Shown in pieces: positions 1 to 8,506 of a DNA stretch of 64,000 nt; the first letter of the stretch is position 1; every line of letters begins with the position of its first letter. Below the pieces are notes generated by a model. That model ran no database searches and had not been told where the DNA came from. It worked only from the letters and a program-made list of their open reading frames with translations. Position numbers and translations under genes: made by a program. The stretch comes from Streptomyces sp. 1-11 (GTDB lineage Bacteria; Actinomycetota; Actinomycetes; Streptomycetales; Streptomycetaceae). The stretch lies in assembly GCF_007176755.1 (NCBI RefSeq), contig NZ_BJTV01000005.1, positions 1 to 64,000 of the forward strand, given 5' to 3'.

Positions 1-72
1 CCGGAAGCTAAGCCTCACAGCGCCGATGGTACTGCAGGGGGGACCCTGTGGGAGAGTAGGACGCCGCCGAAC
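1..72 (+). rRNA. 5S ribosomal RNA, 3' part
   Basis: The sequence matches the distal part of actinobacterial 5S rRNA, including GAAGCTAAGCC, GCGCCGATGGTACTGC and GGGAGAGTAGGACGCC, and ends near GCCGCCGAAC. The 5' part lies before the window. It marks the end of an rRNA operon transcribed on the plus strand; a terminator follows ten bases later. Confidence 0.95.
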
Positions 73-82
73 AAATATTGGG

Positions 83-114
83 AAAACCCCCGCATCGAAA
101 GATGCGGGGGTTTT
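83..114 (+). terminator. rRNA operon terminator
   Basis: A perfect 14-bp stem (AAAACCCCCGCATC with its complement) closed by a GAAA tetraloop and ending in TTTT. It lies directly behind the 5S rRNA gene and is a textbook intrinsic terminator. Confidence 0.95.
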
Positions 115-221
115 CTGCGTTCACGGGGTGGTCAGCTCAGGAGCGCCGTACTCGGTGAGGTCCACAGTGGGCGTCCGTATATCGGGTGAGGGCGGGGGAG
201 GGCCGCCGCTACCGTGGTCGC

Positions 222-782
222 ATGAACTCCCCGACCAGCGATGACTACGTCGTCCGTGCCATACGCCCCGACGAGTGGGCGGCCGTGAAGCAGTTGCGCC
301 TGGACGCGCTGCGGGACCCGGTCGCGCACATCGCCTTCCTCGAGACCTACGACGTCGCCATGGCCCGGCCGGACTCCTTCTACCAGGAACGGGCGATCGG
401 GTCCGGTGCAGGGTCCGGCACCGCGCAGCAGTTCATCGCCGAGCTGCCCGACGGGAGCTGGGCCGGCACCGTCACCGTGCTGCTGGAGCAGCCGGGGACG
501 ACGGACTGGGCGGGGTATCCGGTGGAGCGGCGGCAGGGCCATCTGGTCGGGGTGTTCGTCCGGCCGGAGCACCGGGGCAACGGGATGGTCAAGGCGCTGT
601 TCGACGCCGCCGTCTCCTGGGCCTGGCAGCAGGGCGCCGAGCGGGTGCGGCTGTTCGTGCACGCCGACAACGCACGGGCTCAGGGCGCCTATCGCAAGGC
701 GGGGTTCAAGCCGAGCGGGCTGGCCGTCACGTTCACGAAGGACGAGGCCGAGAACGAGCTGGAGTTCGTGCTGGAGCGGTGA
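222..782 (+). CDS. GNAT family N-acetyltransferase
   Basis: A 186-residue single-domain acetyltransferase that should transfer an acetyl group from acetyl-CoA to an unknown amine. The acetyl-CoA loop is visible as RPEHRGNGMVKALFDA (about residues 114-129), followed by the usual GAERVRLFVHADNARAQGAYRKAGF stretch seen in pieces (VHADNARA and AYRKAGF). I start at ATG 222 because TACCGT at 210-215 sits six bases before it, as in a leaderless transcript, and there is no well-placed ribosome site; a GTG at 186 would add twelve residues. It is convergent with the coupling-protein-like gene. The substrate cannot be told from sequence. Confidence 0.88.
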   Translation: MNSPTSDDYVVRAIRPDEWAAVKQLRLDALRDPVAHIAFLETYDVAMARPDSFYQERAIGSGAGSGTAQQFIAELPDGSWAGTVTVLLEQPGTTDWAGYPVERRQGHLVGVFVRPEHRGNGMVKALFDAAVSWAWQQGAERVRLFVHADNARAQGAYRKAGFKPSGLAVTFTKDEAENELEFVLER

Positions 783-831
783 CCCGCGCGGGTGCGGCCG
801 GCCGGGGGCCGCCGTGGTGCGCAGCGCACGG

Positions 832-2376
832 TCAGGCCGGCAGCTCCTGGTGCGGCCAGCGGGCCCGGGCCTGTTCGCGGGAGCGGAGCAGGGCGAGGGC
901 GGGCAGGCCCTGGCCGGCTCCGGTGGCGAGCAGGCCGGGGAGCTGGGGGAGGGGGGCCACGGCCGCGACGTCGTCCAGGACAAGGGTCAGTGGTGGGTCG
1001 AGCCGACCGGAGGATGACCGTTCGGCCATGCGCCGGCCGCGCTCGACCACGCTGGAGACGAGGGCCGTCAGGAGGGGCATCGCACCCGGGTGGGTCCTGG
1101 GGTCCTCGATGGATTCACCGACCACATAAAGCGTGCCCCCTTCGTGGACGAAGGAATCCAGGGCGAGCGCATCAGTTCGGTTTGGCGTGCAGGCTTCCCG
1201 GATGTTGACGGTGGACAGGGCGGACAGCGCCCTGCTGATCAGCTCCTGTGCCATGTCCCGGCGTTCGGGGTGCGCGGTGAGGGCGGCCTCGAGTTCGCCC
1301 GCGGCGCCGGGGGCCGCCTTGGCATGGGTGCGCAGGGTGCGTACGGCGTCCTGGACCTGGGTGCCCTGGGCCCAGCGGTGGACGTGCCGGATGGTGCGGG
1401 ACTCCAGTGCTGCGGCGTGGAGGTAGCTGCGCAGCAGGGTGGTGGCGGTGTCGGCCACGGCCTGGTCGAGCTTGGCGGTGGGCCGGACGGGGCCGAGTAG
1501 GCCCTCGGCCCGGTTCAGCGCCGTCTCCTTGTCCTCGCACCCACTGGTGGGGGGCCAGTGCAGACGGGCCGGTGTGTCGCAGCGGTGGGCGGGGTCGTAG
1601 AGGTGGACCGGGCCCAGCTTGGCCCTGGCGTCCTTGGTCTCCGCCCATAGAGCGGGGTCCGAGGTGACCACCAGGGCCGGGCCCTGGGCGTCCTGGACGG
1701 CCTGGACGGCCGCGGTGTGCCGGGTCGTAGGTGAGCCGTAGAGGACCGTGCTCTCGGCGCTGTGCGCCTCCCAGCCGGTCCCCTGGGCCCCGCCGCCCGC
1801 GAAGTCTTCCACAGGCTGTGGATACGGTTCCGCGCGCGGCACCGGGACTTCCTGCCACCGCTCGTGCGCCGTCTCCGGCACGGGAGCGGCGGCGGGCACG
1901 GCAGCCGGGGCAGGAGCACGCGCGGGAACCGCGGGAGCCGCTGGCGCCGCGGGCGCAGGCGCGGGAGCGTCCGTCCGTTCCCGTGCCGCGCCCGGCTCGG
2001 AGGCGCGCCGCCTCTTGCCCGCCCGCCATCTCGCCACCGCGCCCATCACGAACAGGGTGAGGACGAGCAGGATCATCAGCTGGCCGATGAACAGTCCCCA
2101 GAACAGGCCCCAGCCGGAGAGCCGGCCGGGCGGGGTGTCCGGCCAGGCGCCGGGCAGGTCGTGCGGCTGCGCGATGAGGTGGCGCATGGCCAGGGCCGTG
2201 CGGGTGAACGTCACGCCGTCGGGCCAGGCGCCGTGTGCGAACAGGGCCGCCAGGCCGGTGGCCGTCCACACCAGCACGGTGATTCCGAGGAGGAACGCGA
2301 GGACGCCGATCAGCAGCCCGTCGGGGATCCCGCCCTGACCCTCCCGGCGGGTGTCACGGCGATCGTCCGGTCTCAC
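832..2376 (-). CDS. TraG/VirD4-like coupling protein with degenerate ATPase
   Basis: A 514-residue membrane protein, last gene of the minus-strand secretion-like operon. Two membrane segments (about 21-45 and 88-115) are followed by a Pro/Ala-rich linker (about 135-180) and a C-terminal domain. Near the end, LVLDDVAAVAPLPQLPGLL and TGAGQGLPALALLRSREQAR resemble the Walker B and following block of VirD4/TraG coupling ATPases. The place where Walker A should be reads LYGSPTTRHTA (about 212-222), without the GKT/GKS core, so ATP hydrolysis is doubtful. Start GTG 2376 has GGGAGG five bases upstream and lies 11 bases after the previous stop. I recall this position as SCO4126 (cmd cluster) in S. 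coelicolor. A structural rather than motor role is my inference. Confidence 0.75.
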   Translation of the reverse strand: MRPDDRRDTRREGQGGIPDGLLIGVLAFLLGITVLVWTATGLAALFAHGAWPDGVTFTRTALAMRHLIAQPHDLPGAWPDTPPGRLSGWGLFWGLFIGQLMILLVLTLFVMGAVARWRAGKRRRASEPGAARERTDAPAPAPAAPAAPAVPARAPAPAAVPAAAPVPETAHERWQEVPVPRAEPYPQPVEDFAGGGAQGTGWEAHSAESTVLYGSPTTRHTAAVQAVQDAQGPALVVTSDPALWAETKDARAKLGPVHLYDPAHRCDTPARLHWPPTSGCEDKETALNRAEGLLGPVRPTAKLDQAVADTATTLLRSYLHAAALESRTIRHVHRWAQGTQVQDAVRTLRTHAKAAPGAAGELEAALTAHPERRDMAQELISRALSALSTVNIREACTPNRTDALALDSFVHEGGTLYVVGESIEDPRTHPGAMPLLTALVSSVVERGRRMAERSSSGRLDPPLTLVLDDVAAVAPLPQLPGLLATGAGQGLPALALLRSREQARARWPHQELPA

Positions 2377-2387
2377 TCCTGCCTCCC

Positions 2388-3800
2388 CTACGCCACCGTC
2401 GATTCCGAGTCGCCCAGGTGCTGCTCGACGAAGGCGGCGGCCCGCTGCTCGGCCTCCAGCTCGGCCGCGCGCAGGGCGTCGTCGGCCGCCCGGTCGCTGG
2501 CGGACTCGGTCATCGCGCGGTCGGTGAAGACCAGCGGGCGCTCGGTCTCCGTGACCAGGTGCTTGACCACCTGGACGTTGCCGTTGACGTCCCAGACGGC
2601 GATGCCCGGGGTGAGGGAGGGGATGATCTCGACCGCCCAGCGCGGCAGGCCGAGGACCCGGCCCGTCGCTCTCGCCTCGTCGGCCTTCTGGGCGTAGACG
2701 GTCCTGGTCGACGCCATCTTCAGGATCGCCGCGGCCTCCTTCGCCGCCGCGCCGTCCACCACGTCGGACAGGTGGTGGACGACCGCCACGAACGACAGGC
2801 CGAGCCGGCGCCCGAACTTCAGCAGCCGCTGGAAGAGCTGTGCCACGAACGGGCTGTTGATGATGTGCCAGGCCTCTTCCACCAGGAAGATGCGCTTCTT
2901 GCGGTCGGGACGGATCCAGGTGTGCTCGAGCCACACGCCGACGATCGCCATCAGGATCGGCATGGCGATGGAGTTGCGGTCGATGTGGGACAGGTCGAAC
3001 ACGATGAGCGGGGCGTCCAGGTCGATGCCGACCGTGGTCGGGCCGTCGAACATGCCCCGCAGGTCACCGTCGACCAGCCGGTCCAGGACCAGGGCGACGT
3101 CCAGGCCCCAGGCCCGCACGTCGTCTATGGCGACGTTCATCGCCTCCGCGGACTCCGGCTCCGGGTGCCGCAGCTGCTCCACGATGTCGGTGAGGACGGG
3201 CTGGCGGTCGACGATGGACTCGTTGACGTAGGAGTGCGCGACCTTCAGGGCGAAGCCGGAGCGCTCGTCCAGGCCGTGCCCCATGGCGACCTCGATGATG
3301 GTCCGCAGCAGCGCGAGCTGACCCGTCGTGGTGATCGAGGGGTCCAGCGGGTTGAGGCGGATGCCGTGGTTGAGGGCGGCGGTCGGGTCCAGGCGGATGG
3401 GGGTGATCCCCAGTTCCTCCGCGATCAGGTTCCACTCGCCGACGCCGTCCTCGCCCTGGGCGTCCAGGACGACGACCTGGCGGTCCTTGAAGCGGAGCTG
3501 CCTGAGGACGTACGTCTTCTCCAGGGCCGACTTGCCGTTGCCGGACTCGCCGAGCACCAGCCAGTGGGGGGCCGGCAGTTGCTGGCCGTAGAGCTGGAAG
3601 GGGTCGTAGATGTAGCCCTTCCCGGAGTACACCTCGCGGCCGATGATGACGCCTGAGTCGCCTAGGCCGGGCGCGGCGGTGGGCAGATAGACCGCCTGGG
3701 CCTGGCCCGTGGAGGTGCGCACCGGCAGCCGGGTCGTCTCGACCTTCCCGAACAGGAAGGACGTGAAGGCTTCCGTGAGGACGGACAGCGGGTCCCGCAT
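2388..3800 (-). CDS. VirB4-like ATP-binding protein (C-terminal ATPase part)
   Basis: A 470-residue cytoplasmic NTPase. Walker A is GESGNGKS at residues 84-91; the Walker B region is RIFLVEEAWHII (303-314), which keeps the EEAW pattern of VirB4/TraC/TrbE motors. The intervening VLDAQGED and the later VVHHLSDVVDG and SLTPGIAVWDVNG stretches fit the HerA/VirB4 fold. It is shorter than typical VirB4 (about 800 residues) and lacks the N-terminal VirB4 domain, which the upstream gene may supply. Start ATG 3800 follows an AGGGG about 12 bases upstream, just after the stop of the preceding gene. In conjugation systems this enzyme powers assembly and substrate transfer; here no relaxase is present, so the substrate is unknown. 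Confidence 0.85.
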   Translation of the reverse strand: MRDPLSVLTEAFTSFLFGKVETTRLPVRTSTGQAQAVYLPTAAPGLGDSGVIIGREVYSGKGYIYDPFQLYGQQLPAPHWLVLGESGNGKSALEKTYVLRQLRFKDRQVVVLDAQGEDGVGEWNLIAEELGITPIRLDPTAALNHGIRLNPLDPSITTTGQLALLRTIIEVAMGHGLDERSGFALKVAHSYVNESIVDRQPVLTDIVEQLRHPEPESAEAMNVAIDDVRAWGLDVALVLDRLVDGDLRGMFDGPTTVGIDLDAPLIVFDLSHIDRNSIAMPILMAIVGVWLEHTWIRPDRKKRIFLVEEAWHIINSPFVAQLFQRLLKFGRRLGLSFVAVVHHLSDVVDGAAAKEAAAILKMASTRTVYAQKADEARATGRVLGLPRWAVEIIPSLTPGIAVWDVNGNVQVVKHLVTETERPLVFTDRAMTESASDRAADDALRAAELEAEQRAAAFVEQHLGDSESTVA

Positions 3801-3814
3801 CAGCGCATCAGCCC

Positions 3815-5371
3815 CTACCTTCGAATGCCGGTGGCGAAGGGAAGTGTGTTCACGAACGCCCGGTGGTGCTCGCGGTCGCACCACTCCAGCTTCAGGTACG
3901 ACTTTCCGGCGGACGCCCTGATCGTCCGCTTGTCGCGGTTGAGGGCTTCCGGGGAGCGTGCGGAGACGGTGATGTAGCCGACCAGGTTGACGCCGGCCGC
4001 GCCGCTGGCGAGGTCCTCTCCGCGCTGGTCGAGCCGGTTGTGGGCGGCGATGTCGCGCGGGTCGACGGTGCGGTTCATCTTGGCGGCGCGGGAGGCCTCG
4101 GCCTCGTCGTTGGTCTTCTCCGTCAGCATGCGTTCGATGGCAACCTCGGTGGGCTCGAGATCCATCGTCACCGCGACCGTTCGGATGACGTCCGGGGTGT
4201 GGACGAGCAGGGGCGCGAGGAAGTTGACGCCGACGGGGGTCATCGGCCACTCCTTCACCCAGGCGGTGGCGTGGCACCAGGGGGCGCGGGTGGCGGACTC
4301 GCGGGTCTTGGCCTGGAGGTAGGTGGGCTCCATGGCGTCCAGTTCGGCCGGCCAGGCGTTGCGCTGGGTCATCGCCTGGATGTGGTCGATGGGGTGGTCC
4401 GGGTCGTACATGGAGTGGATGAGGGAGGCGAGCCGGCCCTGGCCGAGGGGCTGGCGGACGCGGATGTCCGCCTCCTGCAGCCGTGAGCAGATGTCGGTCA
4501 GCTCACGGGCCATGACGACGGCGAGCCCGGCGTCCCGGTCGACCTTGCCGCCGTGCGCGCGGACGGCCCGGGCCATGGCGTTCGCCTCGGCGGCCAGTTC
4601 GCGGCCGTAGTGCATGCAGGCGACGAGGTAGGCGCGGTGCTGCTCGCTGCTGGTGGACACCATGGACTGGAGCTGGTCGTAGGACCGGGACAGCCAGTCG
4701 GGCGCCTTGTCGTCGCCGCGCAGGGTGACGTCCTTGGCGTGGGCGTCGGGGTCGGCGGGCAGGGTGCGGGCGAGCATCTGCAGCCGGGTGACGAAACCGT
4801 CGCCGTTGGCCACGTGCTTGAGCAGCGTGCCGAAGCGGTCGACGAGAGCCTCCTGGTCCTCGGAGTCGCGCAGGCCGACGCCGGGGCCCTCGATCTCGAT
4901 GGCGGCGGTGACGGTCTTGCGGTCGGCGTGCAGCAGCACGGCGATCTCGTCGGGTCCGAACGGCGCGGCGAGCCAGGTGATCCGGCCGATGCCGGGCGGC
5001 GGCCCGACCTCCACCTCCCGCCCGTCGAGCCGGGTGCCGGCCTCGACCACGCCGGAGCGGTAGGTGGCGCCGCGCTTGACGGAGCGCTTGTACGAGCGGT
5101 TGATCTCGAACCACTTGTAGAACGTGCGGCGCTTGTACGGCACGTAGACCGCGGCGAGGGCGAGCAGCGGGAAGCCCGTCAGCAGCACGATCCGCAGGGA
5201 CAGGACGGGTACGAGGAGGCCGCACATCATGCCGAGGAACGCGCCGGCCACGATCAGCGCGATCTCGCCGGACTCGCGGTTCCGGCCGATGATCGCGTTC
5301 GGCCGGGCGCGGCCGATCAGATACGTACGGCGGGGCGTGACCGGATGGGACATGTGGGACTCGGTCGTCAA
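3815..5371 (-). CDS. SCO6880/PrgI-type membrane protein, likely VirB3-VirB4 N-terminal partner
   Basis: A 518-residue protein with two membrane helices close to the N terminus (about residues 32-75) followed by YKRRTFYKWFEINRSYKR and a long cytoplasmic region without nucleotide-binding motifs. This layout matches the actinobacterial SCO6880 family, which resembles PrgI/VirB3 joined to the N-terminal half of VirB4. With the following gene it would rebuild a complete VirB4. The start is TTG 5371 inside a TTGA overlap with the stop of the previous gene, with AGGAGG eight bases upstream; ATG 5353 is the alternative. The overlap implies translational coupling. Confidence 0.8.
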   Translation of the reverse strand: MTTESHMSHPVTPRRTYLIGRARPNAIIGRNRESGEIALIVAGAFLGMMCGLLVPVLSLRIVLLTGFPLLALAAVYVPYKRRTFYKWFEINRSYKRSVKRGATYRSGVVEAGTRLDGREVEVGPPPGIGRITWLAAPFGPDEIAVLLHADRKTVTAAIEIEGPGVGLRDSEDQEALVDRFGTLLKHVANGDGFVTRLQMLARTLPADPDAHAKDVTLRGDDKAPDWLSRSYDQLQSMVSTSSEQHRAYLVACMHYGRELAAEANAMARAVRAHGGKVDRDAGLAVVMARELTDICSRLQEADIRVRQPLGQGRLASLIHSMYDPDHPIDHIQAMTQRNAWPAELDAMEPTYLQAKTRESATRAPWCHATAWVKEWPMTPVGVNFLAPLLVHTPDVIRTVAVTMDLEPTEVAIERMLTEKTNDEAEASRAAKMNRTVDPRDIAAHNRLDQRGEDLASGAAGVNLVGYITVSARSPEALNRDKRTIRASAGKSYLKLEWCDREHHRAFVNTLPFATGIRR

Positions 5372-6702
5372 CGCCCGTCACCTCCTGAGCGGTTGCTGCT
5401 GCTGTTGCGTGTGTTGCCGGCGTGCGGGGTGTTGACCGGGCTGGGCGCGCGTGGCGCCGGCGCGGCGGAGGGGACTGCTCCGCCGCCGCCCTGCCCGGTG
5501 CGGCCGCTGTGGGCGGCGACGCCGCCGGAGGCGGGGTTGGCGGGGCGGGCGCCGCCGGCGCCGCCGCCCGAGCCGTTGTTGTCGGCGCGGGTGCTGTGCG
5601 TCTTGATGCCCTGGGCGACCAGGGTGGCCGGGGAGCTGATCACCGCGGCGGCCTTGCCCTCGGCGCCCTGCATGATGCGGTTGCTGCGGGAGCCGGCGAT
5701 CTCGTCGCCGAAGCCGGGGACGAAGCGGTAGATCATCGCGCTGGCGAAGATGGCGAGCAGGATGATGGCGAGGCCGGAGACGACGGCGGAGAAGGCGTCG
5801 GGGCCGTTGTCGCCGGCCAGTGCGCCGGCCAGGCCGAGCACGATGACGATGACCGGTTTGACCAGGATGACGGCGATCATGATGCCGGCCCAGCGCCGTA
5901 CGTGGCCCCACAGGTTCTTGTCCACCAGGCCGGCGTAGACGACGGTGCCGAGCAGGGCGCCCACGTAGAGCAGCGCGGCGCGGATCACCAGCTCCAGCCA
6001 GAGGATGCCGGCGGCGAGGATGCTGACCAGGGAGACGACGATCAGCATGATCGGTCCGCCGCCGATGTCGTCGCCCTTGGCCAGGGCGCCGGAGAAGGTG
6101 CCGAAGAAGGTGTCGGTCTGGTCGCCGGTGGCCTTGGCGAGGACGTCGGTGACGCCGTCGGCCGCGGAGACGACGGTGTAGAGGATCAGCGGGGTGAAGG
6201 CGGAGGCGAGCACCGTCAGCCACAGGAAGCCGACGGCCTCCGAGATGGCGGTGGTCAGCGGCACGCCGCGCACGGCCCGCTTGGCGACGGCCAGCAGCCA
6301 CAGCAGGAGCGTGAGGATCGTGGAGGCCGCGAAGACGACGGCGTACTGCTGCAGGAACTTGGTGTTCGTGAAGTCGACGTTCGCGGTCTCCTTCACGGCG
6401 TCGCTGAGCTTGCCGATGGTCCAGGACGCGGCGTCCGCGCAGCCCTTGCCGAGGGAGGAGAGGGGGTCGAGGGTGGAGGTGAGGGGGTTGTCGGGGGTGG
6501 TGAGACCTTTTTTGGAGCCGCCTTTGTCCTTCTCGCAGAACTGCTTGGCAGCGCCGCGGATAAGGTCGCAGGCGTCGTCGCTCTTCGTCGGTGTGGGTGT
6601 GGGCGAGGGAGCGGCGACGGCGTGGGTGGCCAACAGCACCGTGGCGGTCTGGATGGTTCCGAGAACAGCCGTGATCCTGAGGATGCGGCGGTTAGCGCGC
6701 AT
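5368..6702 (-). CDS. TrbL/VirB6-like polytopic membrane protein
   Basis: A 444-residue protein with an N-terminal signal peptide (cleavage near AVAAPSP, about residue 30), an extracytoplasmic stretch with cysteines, about six hydrophobic helices between residues 120 and 340, and a 90-residue Gly/Ser/Asn/Pro-rich tail that looks disordered. This is the plan of TrbL/VirB6 channel proteins in type IV secretion systems. Start ATG 6702 has GGAGGG seven bases upstream and overlaps the end of the preceding gene by 11 bases; its own stop overlaps the next start. Function as a membrane channel is inferred from topology and neighbours, not from a catalytic motif. Confidence 0.8.
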   Translation of the reverse strand: MRANRRILRITAVLGTIQTATVLLATHAVAAPSPTPTPTKSDDACDLIRGAAKQFCEKDKGGSKKGLTTPDNPLTSTLDPLSSLGKGCADAASWTIGKLSDAVKETANVDFTNTKFLQQYAVVFAASTILTLLLWLLAVAKRAVRGVPLTTAISEAVGFLWLTVLASAFTPLILYTVVSAADGVTDVLAKATGDQTDTFFGTFSGALAKGDDIGGGPIMLIVVSLVSILAAGILWLELVIRAALLYVGALLGTVVYAGLVDKNLWGHVRRWAGIMIAVILVKPVIVIVLGLAGALAGDNGPDAFSAVVSGLAIILLAIFASAMIYRFVPGFGDEIAGSRSNRIMQGAEGKAAAVISSPATLVAQGIKTHSTRADNNGSGGGAGGARPANPASGGVAAHSGRTGQGGGGAVPSAAPAPRAPSPVNTPHAGNTRNSSSNRSGGDGR

Positions 6703-7513
6703 ACGTGAACCCTCCGTACTCCTCGACGGCCTTCGTCATGTCGTCGGCGGTGGACGCCGTCTGATCACGACCCACGGGAACGGGTCCGTCCTTCTGCTGG
6801 AAGTCGGTGACCTTCCAGTCCCCGTTCATCCACTTCAGCTCGTACGTCGTGGTGTACCAGCTCTCGGTCACCGGGTTCGTCGAGCCTTCGCCGGAGAGGC
6901 CGAACAGCGAGGTGTACCAGACCTCGACCGCCATGGTGTCCGTACCCGAGGAGGCGACCTTCGTGCCGACGGGGATGACCCGGGAGACGAACGTCTGGCC
7001 CTTGGGGGCGGAGCCGTCCTTCGCCAGGCCGATGTTGGCGAGAAACTTCTCGCTGGAGTAGGCGCTGTCCATGTCGGACTGTTTGGCCGCGGCTGCGTCA
7101 GGGGCGTAGACGAGGTTGACGATCTGGTGCCGCCAGCCGGTGTTGAACATCTCCGCCGACCCCAGAGCCACCGCATAGTTAGCGGCAGCGCTCTGCGCCC
7201 CCTGTTGCGTGTGGGCGAAGCCCGAGGGGATGTTGGCGGACTTCGTGTCGACCGGCTTGGTGCCGCTCGCCGCCGTGGGGGCGGCCTTCGGGCGGTCGCC
7301 CTTGCCGGCGGAGCCGTCCGTGGCGGAGCCGTCCCCCCGGTTCGCGAAGGCGATCGCCGCGATGAGGAGGACCACCACGCCGACGACCGTGACCAGGCCC
7401 CGGGAGGAGGAGCGGCCCGTTCTGCGGGGCGCGCCGCCGTAGGGGTCGCCGCCGGGCAGGCGGGTACGGGTCTGGCCCGTCTCGGTGTAACCCTGCTCGT
7501 CTCCGGGACTCAT
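6692..7513 (-). CDS. Single-pass membrane protein with extracytoplasmic domain, VirB8/TcpC-like topology
   Basis: A 273-residue protein: a short charged cytoplasmic N terminus, one membrane helix (about residues 39-58, GLVTVVGVVVLLIAAIAF), a low-complexity spacer, then about 180 extracytoplasmic residues beginning NYAVALGSAEMFNTGWRHQI and ending in a Tyr/Trp-rich beta region. This order is that of VirB8/TcpC proteins, which link channel and motor in type IV systems, but I see no decisive sequence match. Start ATG 7513 has GAGGGGG about ten bases upstream. It overlaps the TrbL-like gene. Confidence 0.7.
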   Translation of the reverse strand: MSPGDEQGYTETGQTRTRLPGGDPYGGAPRRTGRSSSRGLVTVVGVVVLLIAAIAFANRGDGSATDGSAGKGDRPKAAPTAASGTKPVDTKSANIPSGFAHTQQGAQSAAANYAVALGSAEMFNTGWRHQIVNLVYAPDAAAAKQSDMDSAYSSEKFLANIGLAKDGSAPKGQTFVSRVIPVGTKVASSGTDTMAVEVWYTSLFGLSGEGSTNPVTESWYTTTYELKWMNGDWKVTDFQQKDGPVPVGRDQTASTADDMTKAVEEYGGFTYAR

Positions 7514-7681
7514 GCCGGGTAGGCCCCCTCCACGTCGTGTGCGTACGACGGTAGCCGTGCTGGTTCCCGCGCGGGCGCGGTGTGGTGACTCGACATCAGG
7601 GAAACGCAACCTCAGCCGGTGGGCACGACGGGTGGGTGGGGTGGCGGGGGCGGCCGGGCCTGTCCGGCGGTGGAGGAGGCG

Positions 7682-7990
7682 TCAGACCGCCATGCCGTAC
7701 ACGATGGTGAACAGGGTGCCGAGCGAGCCGATGATGAACACCCCGGTGAGGCCCGCGATGATGAGGCCCTTGCCCTGTTCCGCGCTGAAGGTGTCCCGCA
7801 GGGCCGTCGCGCCGATCCGCTGTTTGGCCGCGCCCCAGACCGCGATGCCCAGGCAGAGCAGAATGGCCACGGCCATGACCACCTCGATCATCACCTTGGC
7901 CTCGTTGCCCAGGCTGCCGAAGGGGCCCCAGTCCGGAGCGATCCCGCCGATGATGGTGTTGATGTCTCCCTTGTCGGCCGCAAAGAGCAT
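7682..7990 (-). CDS. Small two-helix membrane protein, VirB2/TrbC-like topology
   Basis: A 102-residue protein with two strong membrane helices (about 40-60, VVMAVAILLCLGIAVWG, and about 80-100, LIIAGLTGVFIIGSLGTLF) separated by a short basic loop. It is the first gene of the six-gene minus-strand operon and, by size and position, could be the pilin/VirB2-like component. Start ATG 7990 is about ten bases after AGGGG; GTG 7999 is a less well-spaced alternative. There is no separate signal peptide of the VirB2 type, so the pilin assignment is only a suggestion. Confidence 0.7.
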   Translation of the reverse strand: MLFAADKGDINTIIGGIAPDWGPFGSLGNEAKVMIEVVMAVAILLCLGIAVWGAAKQRIGATALRDTFSAEQGKGLIIAGLTGVFIIGSLGTLFTIVYGMAV

Positions 7991-8506
7991 GTAAGTCACC
8001 GCCCCTGGTGGGTAGTTCCGCAAGCCCCCTGCGGTGTGCAGAGGTCACGTCCATTCTCGCCGACAACGCCCCGGTCGTATGTCGACTTGACGTCATTGGC
8101 TCGCGGGTTTCGCACGAGTGACCCGTACGGTCACTCTGTGTATCACAGCAGGTCACGCCGGGCAACGACGCCGGTGCGGAACCTGTCCTGCGGTTCCGTC
8201 GTTGACCCCTTCTACGACTGTGCACGTTTTCTGACGGCTGGTCGGGTGAGGCGTCGAGACGATGTTCTCACGATTGGCGTACGAACAAGCGTGCGACTGG
8301 GGCGTTTTCGGCGACCTCGGCGGCTCGCCACGATCCTGCGTGCCGCGACCAGGGGTGATGACGGGCTGTCACGGCTGGAGAGGCGGGAGTGGCGACGGGA
8401 CAGTACGGTGGATGCTGCCGCGCTGCTTCCCCCGGGGAGGTCTCGCGGTAAGAGTTCGGTGTGGTCGGTACGGCTTGCTCGGCTCGTGGCGCAGAGTGGG
8501 GGCCTG
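7991..8506. other. Divergent intergenic region
   Basis: 516 bases between the secretion-like operon (minus) and the protease gene (plus); it must carry both promoters. I see no convincing coding sequence. An inverted repeat CGGAACC-N8-GGTTCCG lies at 8177-8198, with weaker complementary flanks (AACGAC/GTCGTT), and could be a regulator site. Confidence 0.5.

Noticed and set aside
7596..8225. 209-codon frame on the minus strand over the small membrane gene
   Set aside because: It is out of frame with the clear two-helix protein and has no family pattern.
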